From positions 1-64,000 of the forward strand of contig JAEZCN010000253.1 of NCBI GenBank assembly GCA_023433515.1: DNA of 64,000 bases, in the 5' to 3' direction. The notes under the pieces were generated by a model. The model had not been told where the DNA came from. It saw nothing but the letters and a program-made list of their open reading frames with translations, and searched no databases. Positions 17,868 through 26,016 of this stretch are shown here, piece by piece. The translations under genes were made by a program, and so were the position numbers. The first letter of the stretch is position 1. Each line of letters begins with the position of its first letter. This DNA is from Pseudomonadota bacterium (GTDB lineage: Bacteria; Pseudomonadota; Gammaproteobacteria; Steroidobacterales; Steroidobacteraceae).

Positions 17868-19397
17868 ATGCCGCTGCGCCGCTGGGTCGAACAGTCCACG
17901 CCATTGCCGGGAACGCCGGACATGCGGCGTGTCGTGCTCTCGCCCGAAACCTGGCTGGAATGCGCCGGCGACGTCGCCGCGGCCGGCGGCCGACTGCTGG
18001 CGCTGTGGGCCGACGGCGGGCCGCGTGTCGCGGTCCATGCGGCGTCGATCGCCGGACCGACGGTGCTGCTGCTCTCGCTCGAACTCGCGGACAAGTCCGC
18101 CACCTACCCGAGCCTCGCCGAGCTGTTTCCCGCCGCGGCACGCATGCAGCGCGCCGCGGCGGATCTCGCCGGCGTGCGCGCCCGCGATTTCGATCAGCGC
18201 CCCTGGCTGCGCCACGCGGCCTGGCCCGCCGACTATCTACCGCTCGCGCCCTCGGCCGAAGCCCCCTCCCCCGGCAACGGCGTGGACGCGTACGCGTTCG
18301 TGCGCGTGGGAGGTGAAGGCGTGCACGAGATCCCGGTGGGCCCCGTGCATGCGGGCATCATCGAGCCCGGGCATTTCCGCTTTTCCGTCGTCGGCGAGAA
18401 AGTCCTCAAGCTCGAAGAGCGGCTGGGATACACGCACAAGGGAATCGAGCAGCGCTTCACCACGCTGCGCGCCGGCGACGGCCACCGGCTCGCGGCGCGC
18501 ATCTCGGGCGATTCCGCGGTGGCGTATTCGTGGGCGTACTGCCAGGCATACGAGGCGATCGCGGGCGCGGCCGTTCCCGCGCGCTCGGCCTGGCTGCGTG
18601 CGCTCGCGCTCGAATGCGAGCGCATCGCGAACCATCTCGGCGATCTCGGCGCGCTCGGCAATGACGCCGGCTTCGCGTTCGGACTCACGCAGTTCTCGAG
18701 GCTCAAGGAATCCTGGCTGCGCGCGACCGAGGGAGCGCTCGGGCGGCGTTATCTGTTCGATTTCGTCGTGCCCGGCGGCGTGTCCGTGAACGCCGGGAAC
18801 GAATCGCTGGCGCGGCTCGCGCGCAGCGCAACCGGCATCGCGCGCGAGGCACAGCAGATCCGCGGCATCTACGACGAACACGCCGGCGTCCGGGACCGTT
18901 TCGCCAACGCCGGCACGGTGACGCCAGAGCTCGCGGCGCGCCTCGGCCTGTGCGGCCTCGCCGGCCGCGCGAGCGGCCAGGCGCACGATCTGCGCGCCGA
19001 CCTGTCCACGACGCCCTACGACGAGTTACAGGTGCGCAAGATGTCGAGCCGCGATGGCGACGTCCTGGCGCGCGTCGCGGTGCGCTTCGACGAATTGCTC
19101 GAGTCGCTGCGGCTGGTCGAGGAGATCGCCCAGCGCATCCCCGCGGGCGCGTATTGCTCGGCCTTCGCGCCGCCCGCCCGCGAGGACGCGGCGCTCGGTC
19201 TCGTCGAGGGTTGGCGCGGCCCGGTGCTGATCGCCCTTTCCACCACCGCCGACGGCGGAATCCGCCGCTGCCATCCGCACGACCCGTCCTGGCAGAACTG
19301 GCCGGTGCTCGAGCACGCGATCATCGGCAACATCGTTCCGGATTTCCCACTCATCAACAAGTCGTTCAATCTTTCGTACAGCGGACACGACCTCTAG
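17868..19397 (+). CDS. hyfG: Hydrogenase-4-like large subunit (NuoCD/HycE-type) lacking all Ni-ligand cysteines
   Basis: A 509-aa fusion of a NuoC-like N-terminal domain (1-150) and a NuoD/HycE-like catalytic domain. The family context is clear: HEIPVGPVHAGIIEPGHFRF, ERLGYTHKGIEQ, LALECERIANHLGDLG and YDELQVR. In true [NiFe] hydrogenases two CxxC pairs bind the metal. Here the first, normally RxCGxC, reads RISGDS (211-216), with serines at both cysteine sites. The second, normally near the C-terminus as CxxC, reads LSYSG (502-506) three residues before the end. All four ligands are therefore gone and there is no cleavable C-terminal extension. The protein should not be a hydrogenase; compare Ehr, Mbx and complex I. 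Confidence 0.88.
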   Translation: MPLRRWVEQSTPLPGTPDMRRVVLSPETWLECAGDVAAAGGRLLALWADGGPRVAVHAASIAGPTVLLLSLELADKSATYPSLAELFPAAARMQRAAADLAGVRARDFDQRPWLRHAAWPADYLPLAPSAEAPSPGNGVDAYAFVRVGGEGVHEIPVGPVHAGIIEPGHFRFSVVGEKVLKLEERLGYTHKGIEQRFTTLRAGDGHRLAARISGDSAVAYSWAYCQAYEAIAGAAVPARSAWLRALALECERIANHLGDLGALGNDAGFAFGLTQFSRLKESWLRATEGALGRRYLFDFVVPGGVSVNAGNESLARLARSATGIAREAQQIRGIYDEHAGVRDRFANAGTVTPELAARLGLCGLAGRASGQAHDLRADLSTTPYDELQVRKMSSRDGDVLARVAVRFDELLESLRLVEEIAQRIPAGAYCSAFAPPAREDAALGLVEGWRGPVLIALSTTADGGIRRCHPHDPSWQNWPVLEHAIIGNIVPDFPLINKSFNLSYSGHDL

Positions 19398-19401
19398 CAA
19401 C

Positions 19402-19917
19402 ATGCTGAAGACCCTGCACAAGATCTGCCGCGCGGGCATCGTCACCGAGCCTGCGCCCTCGCCTGACGAAGCGCTGCGACTGCACGAATCGTTGCAGGCA
19501 AAGATCCGCGACATCCTCGGACGCGCGTTGTGCATCCGGCAGATAGACGCCGGTTCGTGCAACGGCTGCGAGCTCGAGATCCACGCGCTCAACAATCCCG
19601 TCTACAACATCGAAGGGCTCGGAGTGAAGTTCGTCGCGAGCCCGCGCCACGCGGACCTGCTGCTGGTCACGGGTCCCGTTTCCCGCCACATGGAGACGGC
19701 CCTGCGCCGCACCTACGATGCGACGCCCGACCCGAAACTCGTGGTCGCCGTCGGCGACTGCGGCTGCGACGGCGGGATATTCGGCGAGAGTTACGCCAGC
19801 GCCGGACGCGTCTCCAACGTGATCCCGGTCGACGTCGCCGTGCCCGGATGTCCGCCGCATCCGAACCGCATCCTTGCGGCCATCCTCACCGCGATCAGCG
19901 CGTCGGCGGGAAAATGA
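19402..19917 (+). CDS. hyfI: Hydrogenase-4-like small subunit (NuoB/HyfI-type, [4Fe-4S])
   Basis: A 171-aa iron-sulfur protein homologous to NuoB, HycG and HyfI, which carries the cluster nearest the catalytic site. The four expected cysteines are present: C53 and C56 in GSCNGCELE, C120 in VGDCGC, and C150 in VPGCPPHP. The spacing is the hydrogenase-type CxxC, not the adjacent CC of complex I. The start lies 4 bases after the hyfG stop. Conservation of this cluster while the Ni site is lost implies that electron transfer is retained. No ferredoxin-like subunit (HyfA/HyfH) is encoded in the operon. Confidence 0.9.
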   Translation: MLKTLHKICRAGIVTEPAPSPDEALRLHESLQAKIRDILGRALCIRQIDAGSCNGCELEIHALNNPVYNIEGLGVKFVASPRHADLLLVTGPVSRHMETALRRTYDATPDPKLVVAVGDCGCDGGIFGESYASAGRVSNVIPVDVAVPGCPPHPNRILAAILTAISASAGK

Positions 19918-20777
19918 AAGCGGAAGGACTCCCGGATTTTCTCGAGGTCGAGAGCCCCTGGTGCTGCCAGCCGGGCGTCGTGCGCGTGCCGGTGCGGCCG
20001 GGTGAGAATCCCGGCGCGGCGCTCGAAGTGCTCGCGGATCGCGAAGGCATGTCGAGGCCCTACATCTTCGAGACGCCGTACGAGCGCCGACTGCACTTCA
20101 CGCAGGACGCCACGCAGAGCGCGATGTCGTTGCTCGAGCCCGACTCGCTCATCGCGCCCTACACGCGCAAGATGATGGCGTTCCTGCTCCTGAATCCGAA
20201 TCCGCGCCACGTCGTCATGGTGGGACTCGGCGGCGGCTCGCTCGCGAAATTCTGCTACCGGCACCTGCCGAAGACGCGCATCACGGTGGTCGAGATCGAC
20301 GAGCACGTCATCGCGATGCGCGACGAATTCCTGATACCGCGCGACGACGAACGCTTCCGCGTGGTGCACGACGACGGCGCGCGTTATCTCGAAGCGGGCG
20401 ACGAGCCGTTCGACGTGTTGCTGGTCGACGCGTTCGACGCCGACGGCGTCGCGTTGTCGCTGGTCGACGAGCGCTTCCACCGGGCGGCGGCCCGCCGCCT
20501 CGCCGAGGGCGGTGTCATCGTGACGAACCTGTGGGGCAAGACCGAACGCTACAGCGCGTTGTTGAAGCAGGCCGCGCGGATATACGGATCGAACGCGACA
20601 CTCGTGCCGGTGAGCGGCGAGCTCAACCTGCTGCTGTTCGCGTCGCGGCGCCCGCCGCCCACCCGCATCACGGACGACCTGGAGACGATCGCGAACTGGC
20701 TGCAACGCCGACTCGAACTCGACTTCCCCCGCTACCTGCGGGTCATCTGCCAGGGGCACGCGCTGGTCGAGTCCTGA
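19914..20777 (+). CDS. Spermidine-synthase-like protein coupled to the hyf-like operon
   Basis: A 287-aa Rossmann-fold protein resembling the C-terminal catalytic domain of spermidine synthase. Visible motifs are the glycine-rich loop VGLGGGSL (103-110), the acidic ribose-binding VEID (126-129) and DAFD (172-175). Genuine SpeE enzymes have a GGGxG loop and a D-x-T-D catalytic motif; here the second is DAFD, so aminopropyl transfer is doubtful and a methyltransferase-like or binding role is possible. The ATG overlaps the hyfI stop (ATGA), so it is translated with the complex. Its role there is unknown. This is a family-level call only. Confidence 0.72.
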   Translation: MKAEGLPDFLEVESPWCCQPGVVRVPVRPGENPGAALEVLADREGMSRPYIFETPYERRLHFTQDATQSAMSLLEPDSLIAPYTRKMMAFLLLNPNPRHVVMVGLGGGSLAKFCYRHLPKTRITVVEIDEHVIAMRDEFLIPRDDERFRVVHDDGARYLEAGDEPFDVLLVDAFDADGVALSLVDERFHRAAARRLAEGGVIVTNLWGKTERYSALLKQAARIYGSNATLVPVSGELNLLLFASRRPPPTRITDDLETIANWLQRRLELDFPRYLRVICQGHALVES

Positions 20778-20802
20778 CGGCGGGAGATTTCCGGGTGCCC
20801 GC

Positions 20803-22518
20803 ATGAAACGAATCTTCCTGTCGATAATCCTGCTGATCGCCCATGCGGTCCACGCGGCCTCGCCCGCGCCCGTCGCGGCGCGCAACGGCATGGTGGTCAC
20901 CGCGCAGCAGCACGCGACGCGCATCGGTGTCGACGTGCTGCGCAACGGCGGCAATGCGATCGATGCCGCGGTCGCGGTGGGCTACGCGCTCGCCGTCGTC
21001 TATCCGGCCGCGGGAAATCTCGGCGGCGGCGGGTTCATGACGCTGCAGTTCGCCGATGGGCGGCGCACGTTCATCGACTTCCGCGAGACCGCGCCGCTCG
21101 CGGCCACGCCGGACATGTACCTCGACGCGAACGGCGACGTGATTCCGAACGCGACCCTGCGCGGACATCTCGCGGTCGCCGTGCCAGGTACCGTCGCCGG
21201 ACTCGAATACGTTCGCGAGAAATACGGCACTCTGCCGCGCGCACGTCTCGTCGCACCCGCGATCAGGCTTGCCGAACGCGGCTTCGTGCTCGGACAGGGC
21301 GACGTCGACATGCTCCACGAAGCGACCGAAGACTTTCGCAAGGACGCGCCGTCGGCCGCGATATTCCTGAAGGACGGCCAGCCCTTGGACGTGGGCGATA
21401 CGCTCGTGCAGAAGGATCTCGCGCGCACGTTGCGCAACATTTCCCGCCGTGGCGCCGCGGGCTTCTACCAGGGCGAAATTGCCGCCGCGCTGGTGACGGC
21501 GAGTCGCTCCGGCGGCGGCATCCTCGCGCAGGCGGATTTCGACGCGTACCGTGTGCGGGAGCTCGCGCCGGTCGAGTGCGACTATCGCGGGTTGCGCATC
21601 GTCTCCGCGCCGCCACCCAGCTCCGGCGGCGTGGTGCTGTGCGAAATGCTCAACATCCTCGAGGGTTATCCACTCGGCGACGAGCAGGAAGGTTTCGGCT
21701 ATGGCTCCGCGCGCGCCGTACACGTGCAGATCGAAGCGATGCGCCGCGCCTACTCCGACCGCAACCAGCTACTGGGCGACGCCGGATTCGCGAGCAACCC
21801 CGTCGAACTCCTCACGAGCAAGGAATACGCGGAACAGATCCGCGCGACGATCGATCTCACGCGGGCCGGCAGGTCAGGCCCGCCGCCGGCCGTCGTGCCG
21901 CGCGAAGGCACACACACGACTCACTACTCCATCGCGGACAGATACGGCAACGCGGTGTCCGTCACCTACACGCTCAACGACTGGTTCGGCGCGCGCGTAA
22001 CGGCCGGCGGCACCGGCGTGCTGCTCAACAACGAGATGGACGACTTCACCGCGAAGGTCGGCGTGCCGAATCTGTATGGTCTCGTGCAGGGCGCTGCCAA
22101 CAGGATCGAACCCGGCAAGCGGCCGCTGAGCTCGATGACGCCCACGATCGTTCTTCGCGACGGCAAGCCCTGGATGATCCTCGGCACCCCCGGCGGCAGC
22201 CGCATCATCACGGCCGTCATGCTCACGATGATCAACGTGATCGACTACGGCATGGACCTGCAGGAAGCGGTCGATGCGCCGCGCATCCACCAGCAATGGC
22301 TGCCGGAGTCCACGTACGTCGAGACGCGCGCGCTGAGTCCGGACACGCGGCGGATACTCGAAGGCATGGGCCATCAGCTCACCGTGCCGCAGCCCGAGAA
22401 TCACGTCGCCGCGATCCTGATCGGCGCGCCGGGGCTGAACGCCCCGGCCGTCGGTTCCAACAAGTTCTACGGTGCGATCGATCCGCGCCGCGCTACGGGT
22501 CTCGCGCTCGGTTACTAG
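20803..22518 (+). CDS. ggt: Gamma-glutamyltransferase, periplasmic
   Basis: Cleaves the gamma-glutamyl bond of glutathione and transfers the glutamyl group to water or amino acids. The 571-aa precursor has a signal peptide (about 1-19, ending HAVHA). It matures by autocleavage before the nucleophilic Thr, here T372 in the TTHYS motif followed by GNAVSVTYTLND. Downstream the substrate-binding PLSSMTPTIV and GTPGGSRIIT are intact, as in the E. coli enzyme. Length and motif order are normal. It starts 25 bases after the spermidine-synthase-like gene and ends one base before the stop of the oppositely oriented S9 peptidase. Confidence 0.95.
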   Translation: MKRIFLSIILLIAHAVHAASPAPVAARNGMVVTAQQHATRIGVDVLRNGGNAIDAAVAVGYALAVVYPAAGNLGGGGFMTLQFADGRRTFIDFRETAPLAATPDMYLDANGDVIPNATLRGHLAVAVPGTVAGLEYVREKYGTLPRARLVAPAIRLAERGFVLGQGDVDMLHEATEDFRKDAPSAAIFLKDGQPLDVGDTLVQKDLARTLRNISRRGAAGFYQGEIAAALVTASRSGGGILAQADFDAYRVRELAPVECDYRGLRIVSAPPPSSGGVVLCEMLNILEGYPLGDEQEGFGYGSARAVHVQIEAMRRAYSDRNQLLGDAGFASNPVELLTSKEYAEQIRATIDLTRAGRSGPPPAVVPREGTHTTHYSIADRYGNAVSVTYTLNDWFGARVTAGGTGVLLNNEMDDFTAKVGVPNLYGLVQGAANRIEPGKRPLSSMTPTIVLRDGKPWMILGTPGGSRIITAVMLTMINVIDYGMDLQEAVDAPRIHQQWLPESTYVETRALSPDTRRILEGMGHQLTVPQPENHVAAILIGAPGLNAPAVGSNKFYGAIDPRRATGLALGY

Positions 22519-24510
22519 TCAGAGCCCGAGGTTCTTGCGCAGGAACTCCTCCGACTTGCGCAGCATGTCCGCGCGTGCGTCGCCATCGCGCAGACTGTGC
22601 TCGAGCTTCGGGTACTCGATGAGCTGGGTCGTCTTCCCCGCGCCGCGCAGTTCCTTCTGCATGAGGCGCGACTGGCCGATGTCGACGTTCAGGTCGTTGT
22701 CGCCATGGAACATGAGCACCGGCGCCTTGAAGACCGGCGCGTTCTGCGCGGGCGAGCCTTCCTTGACGTGCGGGCCGCTACCGATGAAGTCCGCGGTCAG
22801 GAATCCGTCCGCGTACATCATGTTCCGGCTCTTGAGCAGGCCGAGGTCCGTCACGGGCGCCACGGCGACGACCGCCTTGAACAGGTCCGGGTCGAGCACG
22901 TTGGACTGCAACGCGGCGTATCCGCCGTACGACCAGCCGAACACGGCGAGCTTCGCGGGATCCGCCATGCCCTGCGACACCATCCAGCGGCCGGCGTCGG
23001 CGATGTCGCCCACCGAGGTCTTCCAGCCCCGGAAGCCGTTGTTCGCGAACCAGTCCGAACCGTAACCGTCCGAGCCGCGGAAGTTAGGCTGCAATACGAC
23101 GAACCCGCGCTGCGCGAAGTACTGCGCGAGCCAGTCGAATCCCCACTCGTCGCGTGCGCCGGGACCGCCGTGCGGCATGACGATGGCGGGCAGGTTCTTC
23201 GCCTCGGTGACGCCGGGGGGCAACGTCAGGTATCCCGGGATTTCCGTGCCGTCCGCCGCCGGGTACGTCATCGCCTTGACCGGCGACAGCGTCTTTCCCT
23301 TGAGCGGCGGGCGCGCGGAGATGAGCGGCGAAAGCGCCTTCTTGTCGCGGTAGTAGATGTACCAGGCGCCCGGATCGATGTCGCCGCTGGCATGCACCAC
23401 CAGCACCTGCTCGTCCGCGCTCGCGCTCATGAAGCCGATCAGCGGCTGCTTCGGCAGCGCCTTCGAGAGCATGTCGTGCAGCGTCTTGTAGTCCGCGTCG
23501 AAATACGCGGTCTGGCGGCGCTCGGTCGCATACGACGCGCCGATCACGCGACCGCTGCGCCCGATCGTGATCACGCCGTCGATGTCGACGCGCTTCGACG
23601 AGGCGACGAGCTCGCGCTCGAGCGATTCGTCGAGCGTGATGCGATACAGGGCGCGCCGTCCTTCGAGCGGTTCGATCACGTAGGCGGCGTTGATGGACGG
23701 ATCGACGGCCAGCGGGATCATGCCCGTGCCGCGTCCGCCGCTGCCGCGATCGAGGGTCCACTTGCCGAGCGGTCGCCATGCCCGGTCGTTCGGCAATCTG
23801 TACGAGTGGGTGTCGACGCCGGTCATCATGCCCGACGTCTCGGCGACTCCCGTCGTCGTCATGATGCGGATGTTGCCGCGACCGTCGGAGATGTAGTTGG
23901 TCGCGTCGTCACCGGGGCGTTCGACCTGCGTGGACTTACCCGTACGCGTATCGATGCGATCGACTCCAAGGCCCTCCCCCTTGCGCGCGAGCAGCCGGCC
24001 GGTGCTCGCCTCGGGAACGTAGCTGCGCGACATCAGCACGGTGCCGTCCGTACCGCTCATCCAGTCGACGACCCAGCCGTCACCGAAGCGCTTGCCGATC
24101 TGCTCGAGCGTGTCCTTCTGTCCGAGGAACCGCTGATTCTTTCCGTCCGCGTCCATCGCGAGCGTGCGCGAGAGCGTCACGAGCACGCCCTGGACACGTT
24201 GCAGGCCGTAGAGCTGACACACCAGCCGGTCCGACGCCGTCCATTCGCACGATTCGAGGTTGACCGGATTGCCGTCGGCGCGCGCCACCTGCGAGGCCGT
24301 GCCGCTCACGAGGTCGACGACCACCGCGACGGTGCTCGCCTCCGTGCCGGCGCCCACGTAGACGAGTTTCTTGCCGTCGGCGGACAGGGCCGCGTTGTTG
24401 ATCGTTTCGCGCGCGCCGAAGGCCGCGGCTTCGTCGTTGGCCGCGGGAGGGGCTGCGAGAGAAACGGAAGCGAGAGAAGCAGCGAGCAAGGCGAGACTTA
24501 TGGCTTTCAT
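22519..24510 (-). CDS. Exported S9-family (prolyl oligopeptidase-type) serine peptidase
   Basis: A 663-aa protein with a signal peptide (about 1-19, cleavage near SLA-AP), a beta-propeller region (about 30-390) and a C-terminal alpha/beta-hydrolase domain. The catalytic triad is visible: S527 in GWSYGGY, D606 in HGDNDLNV and H638 in KLEHSLRD. The oxyanion-side MPHGGPGARDEWGFD motif is present. It is most like the dipeptidyl/acylaminoacyl peptidase branch of family S9; exact specificity cannot be read. It converges on ggt with no gap and no terminator between them. Both act on peptides outside the cytoplasm, so a shared peptide-salvage role is possible. Confidence 0.9.
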   Translation of the reverse strand: MKAISLALLAASLASVSLAAPPAANDEAAAFGARETINNAALSADGKKLVYVGAGTEASTVAVVVDLVSGTASQVARADGNPVNLESCEWTASDRLVCQLYGLQRVQGVLVTLSRTLAMDADGKNQRFLGQKDTLEQIGKRFGDGWVVDWMSGTDGTVLMSRSYVPEASTGRLLARKGEGLGVDRIDTRTGKSTQVERPGDDATNYISDGRGNIRIMTTTGVAETSGMMTGVDTHSYRLPNDRAWRPLGKWTLDRGSGGRGTGMIPLAVDPSINAAYVIEPLEGRRALYRITLDESLERELVASSKRVDIDGVITIGRSGRVIGASYATERRQTAYFDADYKTLHDMLSKALPKQPLIGFMSASADEQVLVVHASGDIDPGAWYIYYRDKKALSPLISARPPLKGKTLSPVKAMTYPAADGTEIPGYLTLPPGVTEAKNLPAIVMPHGGPGARDEWGFDWLAQYFAQRGFVVLQPNFRGSDGYGSDWFANNGFRGWKTSVGDIADAGRWMVSQGMADPAKLAVFGWSYGGYAALQSNVLDPDLFKAVVAVAPVTDLGLLKSRNMMYADGFLTADFIGSGPHVKEGSPAQNAPVFKAPVLMFHGDNDLNVDIGQSRLMQKELRGAGKTTQLIEYPKLEHSLRDGDARADMLRKSEEFLRKNLGL

Positions 24511-24600
24511 GAACGGGGAGTCTGCCCTAACCCGGATCGGCGTTATAGCGCGGGCGTCAAACTGGAACTGGTCTCGTTGCCCGCCCTCGGGTTTCCCTGA

Positions 24601-26016
24601 CTACTCCTTCCAGCCGCCGCCCAGCGTCTGGTAGAGCTGGACGATATTGGCCGCACCTGCGAGACGCGTCACGATGAGCTGGCGCTGGGCGGTGTAGAGG
24701 TCGCGCTGCGCGATCAGCGCGCCTAGATAGCTGTCGACACCTCCGCGGTAGCGGACGTCGGCGAGCCGGTAGCTTGCCTCGGCCGCGCGCGTCAGCGCTT
24801 CCTGGGCCCGCAGCTGCTCTTCGAAGGTGCTGCGCGCGATCAACGCGTCGGCGACTTCGCGGAAAGCCACCTGGATGGACTGCTCGTAGCGCGCGATCTC
24901 GGTGCGCTTGCGCACATTGGCGAGGTCGAGCCCCGCCATGTTGGCGCCGCCGCTGAAGATCGGCAGCCGCACCACGGGCGTGAAGCTCCAGCTCGTGGTT
25001 CCCGATCTGAACAAATCGGAAAGATCGTCGCTCGCGCTGCCGTAGAAACCGGTGAGTCCGATGCTCGGGAAGAACGCGGCGCGTGCCGCGCCGATGTTCG
25101 CGTTCGCGGCCTTGAGCGCGTGTTCGGCCGCGCGGATGTCCGGCCGGCGCGTGAGCAGCTCGGCGGGAATGCCCGCGGGCAACTCCTGCGCGAAGGTCTG
25201 CTGTTCGATGGGTTGGCCGTTCGCGCCGACGTTCGGCGGCAGCGGCTCGCCGACCAGTAACGCGAGCGCGTTGCGGTCCTGCTCGACGCGGCGTTTCTGC
25301 TGCGCGATGTCGACCTCGGCTGCGCGCCACGCGGACTCCGAGCGGTGCAGTTCGACTTCGCTCGACACGCCCGAATCGAAGCGCAGCCTGGTGAGCTCGT
25401 ACGACTTGTGCTGGCTCGCGCGCGTCTCCTCGGCGAGCGCGAGCAGCTCGCGATCGGCGATCAACGTCAGCCACGCGGTCGCGACCTCGGACACGAGCAC
25501 GAGCTGCGCCGCGATGCGCGTTTCCTCGAGGGCGAAATACTGCTCGAGCGCCTGGCGCCGCAGGCTGCGCACGCGGCCGAACAGATCGAGCTCGAACGCG
25601 GTCGTGCCGAGCCCGGCCGAATACGTGCGCTGGAGAGTGTTGTCTCCCGTGGGCGAAACCGGACCCGGCGTCCGCTGATTGCTCGCCGTACCCACCGCAT
25701 CGATGGACGGCACGAGATCGGCCCGGCGGATGCGGTACTGCGCACGCGCGGCTTCCACGTTCAGGGTCGCGATGCGCAGGTCGCGATTGTTGGTCAACGC
25801 CCGCCGGATCAGGTCCTTGAGCTCCGGATCCGGGAAGAACTCGCTCCACGCGATGTCGGCCGCGGCGACGGGCGCCGTGGTGGAATCCACTCCTTCATAA
25901 GCGGCCGGTGCGGGCGAGGCCGGCTGTTCGTAACGGGGCGCCAGCGTGCAGGCGGCCAGCGTGACGGCCATGGTGGCTGCCACGGTCAGCACGCCGATGG
26001 AACGTAGATAACTCAT
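24601..26016 (-). CDS. RND efflux outer-membrane lipoprotein, NodT/OprM family
   Basis: The outer-membrane channel of a tripartite efflux pump. The 471-aa protein has a lipoprotein signal with lipobox LAAC at about residues 20-23, followed by the family opening LAPRYEQPASP. Two TolC-type repeats follow, including the RRPDIRAAEHALKAANANIG segment. It is the last gene of a MarR-AcrA-AcrB-NodT operon and its ATG overlaps the permease stop by 4 bases. Length is typical. The substrate cannot be deduced. Confidence 0.94.
   Translation of the reverse strand: MSYLRSIGVLTVAATMAVTLAACTLAPRYEQPASPAPAAYEGVDSTTAPVAAADIAWSEFFPDPELKDLIRRALTNNRDLRIATLNVEAARAQYRIRRADLVPSIDAVGTASNQRTPGPVSPTGDNTLQRTYSAGLGTTAFELDLFGRVRSLRRQALEQYFALEETRIAAQLVLVSEVATAWLTLIADRELLALAEETRASQHKSYELTRLRFDSGVSSEVELHRSESAWRAAEVDIAQQKRRVEQDRNALALLVGEPLPPNVGANGQPIEQQTFAQELPAGIPAELLTRRPDIRAAEHALKAANANIGAARAAFFPSIGLTGFYGSASDDLSDLFRSGTTSWSFTPVVRLPIFSGGANMAGLDLANVRKRTEIARYEQSIQVAFREVADALIARSTFEEQLRAQEALTRAAEASYRLADVRYRGGVDSYLGALIAQRDLYTAQRQLIVTRLAGAANIVQLYQTLGGGWKE

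Noticed and set aside
18237..18986. Minus-strand open frame inside the hydrogenase-like large-subunit gene
   Set aside because: Shadow frame with Arg/Ala-rich composition; the plus-strand frame matches NuoCD/HycE throughout.
12786..19917. Annotation as a formate hydrogenlyase or true hydrogenase-4
   Set aside because: All four Ni-ligating cysteines of the large subunit are replaced, there is no C-terminal processing extension, and no formate dehydrogenase or maturation gene is nearby.
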